Positions 15,204 to 22,625 of a DNA stretch of 64,000 bases are shown here, one piece after another. The notes under the pieces are model-generated. The model saw only the letters and a program-made list of their open reading frames with translations, was not told where the DNA came from and did no database searches. The stretch's first letter is position 1; each line of letters begins with the position of its first letter. Position numbers and translations under genes: made by a program. The stretch covers positions 310,001-374,000 of the forward strand of contig NZ_VKKZ01000019.1 in NCBI RefSeq assembly GCF_008271745.1, read 5' to 3'. This DNA comes from Rufibacter glacialis. Its GTDB lineage: Bacteria; Bacteroidota; Bacteroidia; Cytophagales; Hymenobacteraceae.

Positions 15204-17184
15204 TGGGTTTTCCGCTAAGCTGTTTCGCCAGGGCGTACTCATTATCGAAGGGAAGCTGCAGGTCCTTCAGCATCTCCGGTAACGCCAAGGCCCAACTCAC
15301 ATAATAGTAGGCCATGAGATGGTAGCCGCTGAAGGATTTCCCCTTGATGCTAGGAACAATGTAGTTCTGCTTGTCCGGGTGGATGCCCGCGATGCCCATG
15401 GTGGCGATCTCGAAGGCGATCTGCTTCACCTTGTCCTTTGGCATGCCTTTGAAGAACTGCAGGGCGTCTACCATGAACATGACCACCGCCATGTTGGTCT
15501 CCTCGCCTCCGTGGGAGGCCTGGAATTTTTCCATCTCCCTTTGCTGGAACGGGTCCAGGGGCGACTCAAGCCCGTATGGGTCTTGTTCGATGGACTCCAG
15601 TATACCCTCTAGGTCAGTGCGTTTCTCCCGGTACTCCTTTTCGCTGATCAGCTCAAAGTAGTTCTCCAGGCGCATGTCCTCCGCCCAATGCTGGACCACC
15701 TCGTACTCTTCCCCTGGTTGCCGGTCTTTCCGGTACTCCTCGAACTCCTTGTAGAAGTCCTCCGCCTGCTTCACCTCAAAGGGGAAGGCATTGTAGTCCT
15801 TCAGCAGGTCGACCCCATACAACTCCTTGAACTGCATGGCGCTGACCAGGTTGTATATCCTGCTTTTCGACACGATGTCCTTGGGGGAAAGTTCCAGTAT
15901 CTTTTTATCGGTCACTGCCTTTATCCCCTCTTGGAGCAAACCATATAGGGAGAGGAACTGGTATGCCCTGAGGTTGCTGTATTCCTTGTAGATGATGTCC
16001 TCTATGAACAGGTCAATAGGGGCATTGTAGACCTGGAGGTTTATGCCTTCAAATAGGCTGGAGGTGTAACCCGCCAGGGACTCTTCAGAGAGCCCCATCT
16101 TCCTGAGTTTTCTCAGGGTATCCGCCTGGTCCTTGGCGAAGACGCCCTTCTGCTGCTGGCTGGTGACGAAGAGTTGGTTCAAGTCCTCCTTCCTGGCCTC
16201 TATCACTAACTGCAGGTGCAACGCCTCGTGCATCATCAGATGCTCCACGGCTGGGTAGCCAGGCTTGTAGCGGATGATATGGGTCTCCCTGCCGTAGTTT
16301 TCCGCGAACTCTATCTTTGCGGCCGTCAGAATCTCTGGGGCTGGGGCCAACTCGATCTCATGGCCTCCTTCTTCCTCCAGCCTGTAGAGGAAGGCCTTGA
16401 CAGTATCCATTCCATCACCCTGTTCCACTATCTTTCTGGCTACCTCGAATGCCTTCCTTAAGGAGTTCTGGTAGACAGCATCCTTGGTTTTATTGGTCTT
16501 GATGGACTCTATGATACTATAGAAGGCAGAGTCTAGGTCACCCTCCATCTCGGCGATTATCCCTAGCCCTAGATGGGTATTGGGGTAGTTTCGGTCTATT
16601 TCCATCGCTTTATAGAAGTACTCCTTGGCCTCGGGGAGTTTACCCTGCTGCATGAGGATTCCGGCGATGTTGTTGACCGTGATGTTATCCTCGGGGTTCG
16701 CCTTTACAGCCTGCTCATAGTACTTGAAGGCGGTATCGAAGTCATTTTTGGAGCGGGCAAAGATATTGCCCATCATCAGAAGGGCCCACCCGTTCTTGGG
16801 GTCCCACCGCAAGGCATCGATCAAGGCGTCAATTGCCCCTTCCTGGTCTCCTTGTTCAGACAGAATCTGGCCTAGGATACGGTGGTACTCTGATACCTGT
16901 GGTGCTTTTTCTATAAGAGGAACCAGCTTGTTTTTAGACTGTTCATATTTGCCTTGCTCACTCAGGTTCAACACCTCTTGGAACACCTTCTGCTGGCTGG
17001 CGATAAGATCGGTATTGATGGAAACCTCTATGAAATTGCCTTTGACTTTTACTCTGGGGGAATAGGGTCCAACTGTGTAGTACCTGCTCATTTCTTCCTT
17101 CAGTACCTCAGATGCGTTTACAGCACCTTTGGCAAAAGGGAACAACTCAAAAAGAAAATCGTCAATGGGGTGAATTATGATCAT
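15196..17184 (-). CDS. TPR protein with HExxH metalloprotease-like motif
   Basis: 662 residues from ATG 17184 (a TTG two codons upstream is an alternative). Residues about 66-240 are TPR helices (QEVLNLSEQGKYEQSKNKLVP, AIDALIDALRWDPKN, AFKYYEQAVKANPED and others). Then comes EHLMMHEALHLQLVIEAR, with H-E-x-x-H at 319-323, followed by FEGINLQVY and IDLFIEDIIYKEY, where a Glu could be the third zinc ligand of a gluzincin-type peptidase. The C-terminal 250 residues are helical and unassigned. No signal peptide, so cytosolic. It is first in the four-gene operon and overlaps mazG by 8 nt. A sensor-protease role is an inference from architecture; I know no characterised homologue. Confidence 0.75.
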   Translation of the reverse strand: MIIIHPIDDFLFELFPFAKGAVNASEVLKEEMSRYYTVGPYSPRVKVKGNFIEVSINTDLIASQQKVFQEVLNLSEQGKYEQSKNKLVPLIEKAPQVSEYHRILGQILSEQGDQEGAIDALIDALRWDPKNGWALLMMGNIFARSKNDFDTAFKYYEQAVKANPEDNITVNNIAGILMQQGKLPEAKEYFYKAMEIDRNYPNTHLGLGIIAEMEGDLDSAFYSIIESIKTNKTKDAVYQNSLRKAFEVARKIVEQGDGMDTVKAFLYRLEEEGGHEIELAPAPEILTAAKIEFAENYGRETHIIRYKPGYPAVEHLMMHEALHLQLVIEARKEDLNQLFVTSQQQKGVFAKDQADTLRKLRKMGLSEESLAGYTSSLFEGINLQVYNAPIDLFIEDIIYKEYSNLRAYQFLSLYGLLQEGIKAVTDKKILELSPKDIVSKSRIYNLVSAMQFKELYGVDLLKDYNAFPFEVKQAEDFYKEFEEYRKDRQPGEEYEVVQHWAEDMRLENYFELISEKEYREKRTDLEGILESIEQDPYGLESPLDPFQQREMEKFQASHGGEETNMAVVMFMVDALQFFKGMPKDKVKQIAFEIATMGIAGIHPDKQNYIVPSIKGKSFSGYHLMAYYYVSWALALPEMLKDLQLPFDNEYALAKQLSGKPNE

Positions 17185-17357
17185 AGTCAAAAATAGTAAT
17201 CTTTAACATGATTAGCCTAACATAAACTCCCCAAGTTGAACAATCGAATAGGGTTGGTTTAAGCCAGATAGAAAACAATCGAATTTTATATGCGAAAAGG
17301 CCGAATGTCTTGAAGGGTTTATGTGAAACTGGGCCTTTGTGTGCAAAATGTGTGCAC

Positions 17358-17396
17358 AAAAAAAAGCCACTCACAAGTTTTATCTCGTAAGTGGCT
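17358..17396 (-). terminator. Terminator of tRNA-Arg
   Basis: On the minus strand AGCCACTTAC (plus 17387-17396) pairs with GTGAGTGGCT (plus 17365-17374) with one mismatch and is followed by eight Ts (plus A-run 17358-17365). It begins 11 nt past the tRNA 3' end, so the tRNA transcription unit is complete despite the neighbouring island. Confidence 0.7.
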
Positions 17397-17406
17397 GAGT
17401 GTCAAG

Positions 17407-17480
17407 TGGTCGCGAAGGGAGTCGAACCCCTAACCTTCTGATTCGTAGTCAGATGCTCTATCCAGTTGAGCTACGTGACC
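17407..17480 (-). tRNA. tRNA-Arg(ACG)
   Basis: 74-nt cloverleaf on the minus strand. The acceptor GGTCACG pairs with CGCGACC (one A-C mismatch). The D-arm has AGCTCAACTGGATAGAGCAT. The anticodon arm is TCTGA-CTACGAA-TCAGA with anticodon ACG at plus 17444-17446. The T-arm contains GGTTCGACTCC. CCA is not encoded, which is usual in this phylum. The ACG wobble A would be edited to inosine to read CGU/CGC/CGA. The gene's 3' end faces the accessory region, the classic arrangement for integration of a genomic island. Confidence 0.93.
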
Positions 17481-17493
17481 TGATTTGATGATG

Positions 17494-17524
17494 CAAAGGT
17501 AGGTGCTGCTTTCGTTATACGCAA
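17494..17524 (-). promoter_or_regulatory. Promoter of tRNA-Arg
   Basis: Minus-strand TTG (plus 17522-17524), then 20 nt, then TACCTTTG (plus 17494-17501). This matches the Bacteroidetes TTG-N19/20-TAnnTTTG promoter fully. The start would be about 7 nt before the tRNA 5' end. Confidence 0.75.
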
Positions 17525-17621
17525 GTTCTGAGCAAAGATTTTAAAGAAAAAACTGCTGAAAACAGAATAGCCATTGGAAATCAACCAGTTTAAAGTTCGG
17601 CCCCTGGCGGGATCACACCAA

Positions 17622-18314
17622 TTACTTCTTGGCCAACGCTTTTTTGAGAGCCCGGTTGAAGAGGAAATACAGTCCGCCCAGCGAAATCACCACCAAGGCC
17701 CCAAGCAGAAGCTTGCCCGAGGTACCCGCATTCGGGTCTTTCAGGAGGGCCAGCAAATCTTGGGCCTGGGTGCCTACCCAGAAGAAGAAGAGCGTGCGGG
17801 GCAGCATGCCGGCCATGCTGGCGAGCAGAAAACGGCCCCGGGGCACCTGCACCAGCGAGAGCACGAAGGTCATGAAGGCAAAAGGCAGCACCGGCGAGAT
17901 ACGCGTGAGAATGATCAGGCTCCAGCTGTGTTCCCGAAGTTCGTCCATAACGCCCTCGGCTTTGGGGAACTGGTGCAGAAAGGCCGTCATCTTGCCGTGG
18001 TCAATAAGCCGGGCCACGGTGTACCCTATCAATGCGGCGGCACCATAAGAGATGACCACCCCCACAAAAGCGGCCCACCCGAAGAGGAACCCGGTGGCCA
18101 GGGCCACAAAGGTGGTGGGGGTAATAGCAAAGGCCATGGTGAGCGAAACCACCAGAAAATACAGCACCTGCTGCCAGGGCGACAAGGCTTCCAGCAGGGT
18201 GGTGTTGTGGTACAGCCAGAGGGCCAGACCAGAACTGGCCACCACCGGAACCACCACCAATAACAAAGAGTAAAGTAAGGTGCCAGTATTTTGTTGCAGG
18301 AGTTTCTTCCACAT
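17622..18314 (-). CDS. TVP38/TMEM64 (VTT-domain, DedA-like) membrane protein
   Basis: About 230 residues from ATG 18314 (an in-frame TTG at 18326 is the alternative). Multiple membrane helices surround the VTT core: ITPTTFVALATGFLFGWAAFVGVVISYGAAALIGYTVARL, then ILTRISPVLPFAFMTFVLSLVQVPRGRFLLASMAGMLPRTLFFFWVG, with the conserved Arg and Pro residues of the re-entrant loops. Members of this family are inner-membrane proteins implicated in lipid (undecaprenyl- or phospho-lipid) transport across the bilayer. It ends in a basic tail (RALKKALAKK). Single gene between the tRNA and metB, and the first core gene beyond the island. Confidence 0.85.
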   Translation of the reverse strand: MWKKLLQQNTGTLLYSLLLVVVPVVASSGLALWLYHNTTLLEALSPWQQVLYFLVVSLTMAFAITPTTFVALATGFLFGWAAFVGVVISYGAAALIGYTVARLIDHGKMTAFLHQFPKAEGVMDELREHSWSLIILTRISPVLPFAFMTFVLSLVQVPRGRFLLASMAGMLPRTLFFFWVGTQAQDLLALLKDPNAGTSGKLLLGALVVISLGGLYFLFNRALKKALAKK

Positions 18315-18439
18315 AAGCGCGTCCAATATCGGGTATTTCTGTCAAAGTACGGGAAAAACGCCCCAACCGCTGAATCTGCCTGACTTAGAAACTTGGCCCC
18401 AATTTTCTAACTTGCGCCCATACCACCGTATAAGAACCT

Positions 18440-19579
18440 ATGAAATTCGGAACCAAAACCATACACGCCGGGGTAGAGCCAGACCCTACCACCGGCGCCA
18501 TCATGACGCCTATCTACCAAACGTCAACCTACGTGCAGCGTTCCCCCGGCGACCACCAGGGCTATGAATACTCGCGTACGCACAACCCCACCCGCACCGC
18601 CTTACAGAACTCGCTGGCGGCGCTGGAGAACGGGAAACATGGCCTGTGCTTCGCCTCGGGCATGGCCGCCACTGACTGCATCATCAAAATGCTCAAGCCC
18701 GGTGACGAGGTCATTGCCACCAATGACCTGTACGGCGGCACCTACCGCATCTTCACCAAGGTGTTCCAGGAGTACGGCATCAAGTTCCAGTTTGTGTCTA
18801 TGGCCGAAATCAGCAGCATAGAGCAGTACGTGACGGAGAACACCAAAATGGTGTGGGTGGAAACCCCTACCAACCCGCTCCTGAACATCATTGACATCAA
18901 GGGGGCCGCCGAGATCTGTAAGAGGCGCAACCTGCTGCTGGTGGTAGACAACACCTTCTCCACGCCGTACCTGCAGACCCCGCTGGACCTGGGCGCTGAT
19001 ATTGTGATGCACTCGCTCACCAAATACATGGCCGGTCACTCAGACGTGGTCATGGGCGCTATTGTGGTCAAAGAGGATGAACTGGCCGAGCGCCTGGCGT
19101 TCCTGCAGAATGCCTGCGGCGGCACGCCCGGACCGCAGGACTGTTTCCTGGTACTGCGCGGCATCAAGACCCTGCACATCAGAATGCAGCGCCACTGCGA
19201 GAACGGGAAAGCCATTGCTGAGTACCTGCGCCAGCACCCCAAGGTGGAGAAAGTGTTCTGGCCCGGGTTTGAGAACCACCCCAACCACCAGATCGCCCGC
19301 GACCAGATGCGGGATTTCGGGGGCATGATCTCTTTCGTGCTCAAAGGTGACCGGCAGGAAGACGCCATCCAGGTACTGGAGAAACTGAAGTTTTTCGCGT
19401 TGGCTGAATCACTGGGCGGGGTAGAATCACTCTGCGGGCACCCGGCCACCATGACGCACGCCAGCATTCCGCAGGTAGAGCGCCTCAAAGGCGGCCTCTC
19501 AGACTCGCTCATCCGCCTGAGCGTGGGTATTGAAGACGTAGAAGATTTGATCGCGGATCTGGAGCAAGCCATCGGGTAA
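18440..19579 (+). CDS. metB: Cystathionine gamma-synthase / Cys-Met metabolism PLP enzyme
   Basis: 379 residues, full length. N-terminal TKTIHAGVEPDPTTGAIMTPIYQTSTYVQ is the Cys/Met-metabolism family signature. YEYSRTHNPTRTALQ supplies phosphate-binding residues from the neighbouring subunit. CFASGMAATDCI follows. The PLP lysine is K195 in HSLTKYMAGHSD. Late motifs GGVESLCGHPATMTHAS and IRLSVGIEDVEDLIADL are intact. The enzyme condenses an activated homoserine ester with cysteine to cystathionine for methionine synthesis. Cystathionine gamma-lyase and O-acetylhomoserine sulfhydrylase are close relatives and cannot be excluded. Monocistronic, with its own terminator. Confidence 0.85.
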   Translation: MKFGTKTIHAGVEPDPTTGAIMTPIYQTSTYVQRSPGDHQGYEYSRTHNPTRTALQNSLAALENGKHGLCFASGMAATDCIIKMLKPGDEVIATNDLYGGTYRIFTKVFQEYGIKFQFVSMAEISSIEQYVTENTKMVWVETPTNPLLNIIDIKGAAEICKRRNLLLVVDNTFSTPYLQTPLDLGADIVMHSLTKYMAGHSDVVMGAIVVKEDELAERLAFLQNACGGTPGPQDCFLVLRGIKTLHIRMQRHCENGKAIAEYLRQHPKVEKVFWPGFENHPNHQIARDQMRDFGGMISFVLKGDRQEDAIQVLEKLKFFALAESLGGVESLCGHPATMTHASIPQVERLKGGLSDSLIRLSVGIEDVEDLIADLEQAIG

Positions 19580-19604
19580 GTCCCGAAAAACCAGCATACA
19601 ACCT

Positions 19605-19642
19605 GAAAGCCCTGCCTGGAAATGTCTGGCAGGGCTTTTTGT
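19605..19642 (+). terminator. Terminator of metB
   Basis: AAGCCCTGCC (19607-19616) pairs perfectly with GGCAGGGCTT (19628-19637), followed by a T-run to 19640. It lies 28 bp after the metB stop. Confidence 0.85.
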
Positions 19643-19686
19643 TTATAGGGTGTTTTTGGGGAACAGGTCAGAAACGGGATAGCGCA

Positions 19687-20153
19687 GTCCCTTCTCCCTG
19701 AGGGAGAAGGCTAGGAGGAGGGGGAATTAGTTTCAAGTCAATTAAACCGTATCTGTGAAAAAGCGGCCTACCTATTTTAGGGAGTCACAGGCTGGATAAA
19801 CATTTGCCCAGGAACCGCCGCTGCCCTCTCACTTGCTGTGCTGGATTTGCCATCCGGAACTTTGGGAAAGCGGATTACAAATCCGCCGGAGACTGGGAGC
19901 ACCTGCCATGGGGATTGCAATCCCCATGGCAGGTGCTCCCAGATTTCAAATCCGGAAGAGCTTGACCCTGAAACAAGGCCAGATTGGTAGGGGCAATCCC
20001 TGGTGGTTGCCCTTGACAGGGAAGGAACCATTTCGGTCAAAGCTCTGCCGCCTGCTCCAAAGACCACGGAGTATCCGGAAGGGCGGCGGACGTCTGCGTT
20101 AGGGGATTCCCGCCGCCCTCACCCTAGCCCTCTCCCCGGGGGAGAGGGAATGA
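19687..20153. repeat. Element C: inverted-repeat-bounded intergenic element with four palindromes
   Basis: The 760-bp gap between metB and the next gene contains no gene. A CCTTCTCCC...GGGAGAAGGCTAGG repeat (19687-19724) and an inverted relative CCCTAGCCCTCTCCCC...GGGGAGAGGG (20116-20153) bound it. Inside are four short palindromes of the GGATTnnnnAATCC type: about 19838-19857, 19869-19887, 19910-19927 and 19938-19956. The third is the centre of a perfect 50-bp palindrome. The boundary repeats resemble the CCCTCTCCC/GGGAGAGGGCTAGGG repeats seen between genes in many bacteria. Non-coding; mobility is not shown. Confidence 0.65.
19893..19942. repeat. Perfect 50-bp palindrome
   Basis: Each arm is 25 bp (left 19893-19917, right 19918-19942), with no spacer and no mismatch. 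The left arm begins CTGGGAGCACCTGCC and ends ATGGGGATTG. It would form a cruciform, or a very stable RNA hairpin if transcribed. The centre GGGGATTGCAATCCCC belongs to the GGATT palindrome family seen elsewhere in the window. Confidence 0.9.
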
Positions 20154-20339
20154 CGAAGGTGCCTTTAAGAGCCGTTTTTCTTGAAACAGACTTGAAACGC
20201 TATCCGGTGATTGGTAGGAAGGGCAACAATCTAAAATACTAGTTCGTTTTTAAAGGGTGTACTGGTAAGGCTTCCGGTCCTTATCAAAATCCAATATTGG
20301 AACACATGTTGTTTTACCCAACGGAAAGGAGCGTATGCT

Positions 20340-21020
20340 ATGGTGCTAGCCAATTGCCGGGCGCAGTTCACGGCTTCTGATTTTGAGTTTGTGGCCAAGG
20401 TGCTGTCTAAGAAGGGAAGCCAGGTGAGCCTGGTGGAACTACTAAGCGACCCTGAGTGCCGGGATGAAATGCTTGACGATGAGGCACTGGCCAAGGCGCT
20501 TTACTCCAGGCAGGGGCAGGTGGCGGTGTCACAGCAGCTGTATTTCTACGTGCTCACCAGAATGGCCTTGCGCCGGCAGGGCATTGAAGACCGGGAACTA
20601 GCCGATTACGTGGGCGCGCTGCTTTGGCAGTTCTCTACCGTGCAACGCATGCACTCCCCGCATGAGAAGCTGCCCCACCAGTTCCATTACATCGTGGAGA
20701 TGCTGGAGGCCCTGGCTACCGCGTCGGCCGCCGAGGCCTTTCTCATCCGGGTGCACATGGGCAATTACGCCTTGTTTTTGTCGGGCATGTTCCGGGCTTG
20801 GATTGAGCGCCGGCAACAACGTGGGGCTCCGGATTTCTCCTTTTATGAGGAGATAGGGCGCACCAGCTTCAAGACCGCCGCCCACCATAAACTAGCCTCC
20901 CAGTTAGAACTGGCCCAGATCTACCACCAACTCGCCGATGGTTTCCGGTACGCCCGCCTGGCCTTGAATGAGCTTTCTTCCCAGGTCTGGAACCCAGACG
21001 CAGAACCACCTATAAGTTAA
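20340..21020 (+). CDS. Conserved-looking hypothetical protein, 226 residues
   Basis: All-helical, soluble, with no signal peptide or known motif. Landmarks are FEFVAKVLSKKGSQVSLVELLSDPECRDEMLDDEAL (14-49) and LYFYVLTRMALRRQGIEDRELADYVGALLWQF (about 67-98). Later EIGRTSFKTAAHHKLASQLELAQIYHQLADGFRYARLALNEL could be a TPR-like pair. Codon use and GC match the core genes. It stands alone after element C and converges with the SIMPL gene. Function unknown. Confidence 0.65.
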   Translation: MVLANCRAQFTASDFEFVAKVLSKKGSQVSLVELLSDPECRDEMLDDEALAKALYSRQGQVAVSQQLYFYVLTRMALRRQGIEDRELADYVGALLWQFSTVQRMHSPHEKLPHQFHYIVEMLEALATASAAEAFLIRVHMGNYALFLSGMFRAWIERRQQRGAPDFSFYEEIGRTSFKTAAHHKLASQLELAQIYHQLADGFRYARLALNELSSQVWNPDAEPPIS

Positions 21021-21135
21021 AGAAATGGCCTAGGGCGGAAGCCTGTTTAGAACCTGTTTTCCGGAAAAAGGCCCTGAAATAGGGGGTGAAATTTTATTGG
21101 CAATCATCTGCTCCGCCAGAAACGCAGCTATTACC

Positions 21136-21879
21136 TCAGTCTAGCTGATAGGTGGCGTGACACGTGCTGCTGAAAATAATAAGGTCTGGGGTCATGCGCA
21201 GCCCTGCGGTTCCAATGCCCTTGGCCTCTAGCCGCATACTGGTTTCCTGCGCCATCACGGCATCTGCAATGATAGAACCTCCTCTTGAGTTGTAGTTGGC
21301 CATTTCCAGGAGTTTGCCCTTGCTCACCTTTGAGGTGCGGCACAACTGGTCGGCGGTTTTGGAGGCTTCTTGGAGGGCCAGCACATCAGCTTCGCGCTGC
21401 AGACTGTCGGCTTGGGTGTGGGAGTACCTGATGTGCTGGATACGGTTGATGCGGGTTTTCAACAGACCTTCCATGAAAGACTCCAGCTGCTTGAGGTTGG
21501 TGAGTTTGATGGTGATGGACTGCGCGGTGTTGTAGCCCATGAATTTATGCTGGTTCTGCAGGTATTGGTACTCTTTGTTGGCCGAGACACTGCTGATTCT
21601 GATGTCCTCGGGCTTGGACGTGAATTGCCTTGACAGGGCCAGCACCTCCTCGGTCACCATCTTCATCTCCTGCACGGCGTCTCTCATGCGGGGTTTGGTG
21701 AAAGAAGATTCCACGGTAATCTCAGCTAAGTCTGGGTAAGAAGTCAGGCTGCCGACCCCAAGCACCTTTACCTGGCGGGGTGGAGCCGTAGCCTGCGGAG
21801 TACAGGAAGCCAGCAGAACCAACATCAGAAGAGACCACCCCATGAGCGAGGCAGATGGACGGAGAAGAAGGTTTTTCAT
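21136..21879 (-). CDS. SIMPL-domain (DUF541) lipoprotein
   Basis: 247 residues. The signal peptide ends at lipobox Cys26 (VLLASC). The SIMPL domain fills the rest: VKVLGVGSLTSYPDLAEITVESSF at its start, RDAVQEMKMVTEEVLAL, EDIRISSVSANKEYQY, TIKLTNLKQLESFMEGLLK, ALQEASKTADQLCRTSKVSKGKLLEM and a final strand. The family occurs in envelope proteins of many bacteria and has no enzymatic function assigned. Outer-membrane or periplasmic. Single gene, convergent with the 226-residue gene on its left and divergent from the NTF2-like gene. Confidence 0.85.
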   Translation of the reverse strand: MKNLLLRPSASLMGWSLLMLVLLASCTPQATAPPRQVKVLGVGSLTSYPDLAEITVESSFTKPRMRDAVQEMKMVTEEVLALSRQFTSKPEDIRISSVSANKEYQYLQNQHKFMGYNTAQSITIKLTNLKQLESFMEGLLKTRINRIQHIRYSHTQADSLQREADVLALQEASKTADQLCRTSKVSKGKLLEMANYNSRGGSIIADAVMAQETSMRLEAKGIGTAGLRMTPDLIIFSSTCHATYQLD

Positions 21880-22055
21880 ATAGTAGGAAGAGAAAGGGTT
21901 GCGTCAGATGTCATGATTCCGGCCAGCAGAGTTTTCCATAAAGAACAGAAAAAAAATGTAAGAGTGGGCGGCCCTTAAAGGTAATTTCCAGGCTACGCTC
22001 GAGGCGCTAAAAGAAGAATGGTTACATTTAAGTGTATTCCACTAACCCTTGAGTA

Positions 22056-22499
22056 ATGAAACGTGTCCTGAGCAGATGGCTGAGTCTGTTACCTATTTTC
22101 CTGATCAGCTTTCTTTCCGCCGCCCAGGCGCAGTCTAAAGATGAAAAGAAAGTGGCCGCTGCCGTAGAAAAGCTGAAACAAGCCATGATTTCCGGGGAGC
22201 GGAAGGAGTTGGAAGCGGTTACCTCCCATAACCTCAGTTACGGGCACTCCAGCGGAAAACTGGAAGACCAAGCGGCCTTCGTGCAAGCCATTGCCAGCGG
22301 CCAATCTGATTTTGTCAGCATTGACCTGGCAAACCAAACTATTCAGGTAACCGGTAAAACAGCCCTTGTGCGGCATCAACTATCGGGGCAAACCAATGAT
22401 GGCGGCAAACCCGGCACCGTGAAACTAGGTGTGTTGTTGGTGTGGGCAAAAGAAGGCGATAAATGGAAGCTTTTGGCCCGCCAGGCGTATAAATTGTAA
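22056..22499 (+). CDS. Secreted NTF2-like (SnoaL/DUF4440-type) protein
   Basis: 147 residues. A signal peptide of about 26 residues ends AQAQS. The mature part has the cone-shaped NTF2-like order: a helix AVEKLKQAMISGERKELEAVTSHNLSYGHSSGKLEDQAAFVQAI, then strands FVSIDLANQTIQVTGKTALVRHQLSG, GTVKLGVLLVWAKEGDKWKLLARQAYKL. Such domains bind small molecules or act as simple isomerases, and the substrate is unknown. Exported to the periplasm. Single gene. Confidence 0.78.
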   Translation: MKRVLSRWLSLLPIFLISFLSAAQAQSKDEKKVAAAVEKLKQAMISGERKELEAVTSHNLSYGHSSGKLEDQAAFVQAIASGQSDFVSIDLANQTIQVTGKTALVRHQLSGQTNDGGKPGTVKLGVLLVWAKEGDKWKLLARQAYKL

Positions 22500-22542
22500 A
22501 GCAGGATCCCGCTTTTAACAAGTAATTCTTAAACACAAGAAA

Positions 22543-22579
22543 GCCCTAAGCACCAACCGCATCAGGTTGGCGTTAGGGC
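22543..22579. terminator. Hairpin between the NTF2-like gene and the GH3 gene
   Basis: GCCCTAA...CCAACC (22543-22558) pairs with GGTTGG...TTAGGGC (22565-22579). Read on the minus strand it is followed by CTTTCTTGT, so it can end the GH3 transcript; on the plus strand it lies 43 bp after the NTF2-like stop. Probably a shared bidirectional terminator. Confidence 0.65.
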
Positions 22580-22625
22580 CTATTTATGGGAAAACAGCCT
22601 GAAAACAGGCCGTTCAGGAAAAAGT

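Noticed and set aside
17188-17195. TATTTTTG promoter element for the four-gene operon
   Set aside because: It would start transcription inside or after the start codon, so it is not a usable promoter for the TPR gene.
17162-17374. 70-residue minus-strand frame next to tRNA-Arg, possible integrase remnant
   Set aside because: No recombinase motif was visible; it overlaps the true start of the TPR gene in another frame.
17407-17480. att-site duplication of the tRNA 3' end within the window
   Set aside because: No second copy was noticed by eye in bases 1-17,400; a computed repeat search would be decisive.
17574-18263. 229-residue plus-strand frame over the TVP38 gene
   Set aside because: Gln/Gly/His-rich antisense shadow of a membrane-protein gene.
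19777-20242. Short frames inside element C
   Set aside because: They are made of palindromic repeats and lack plausible starts or protein-like composition.
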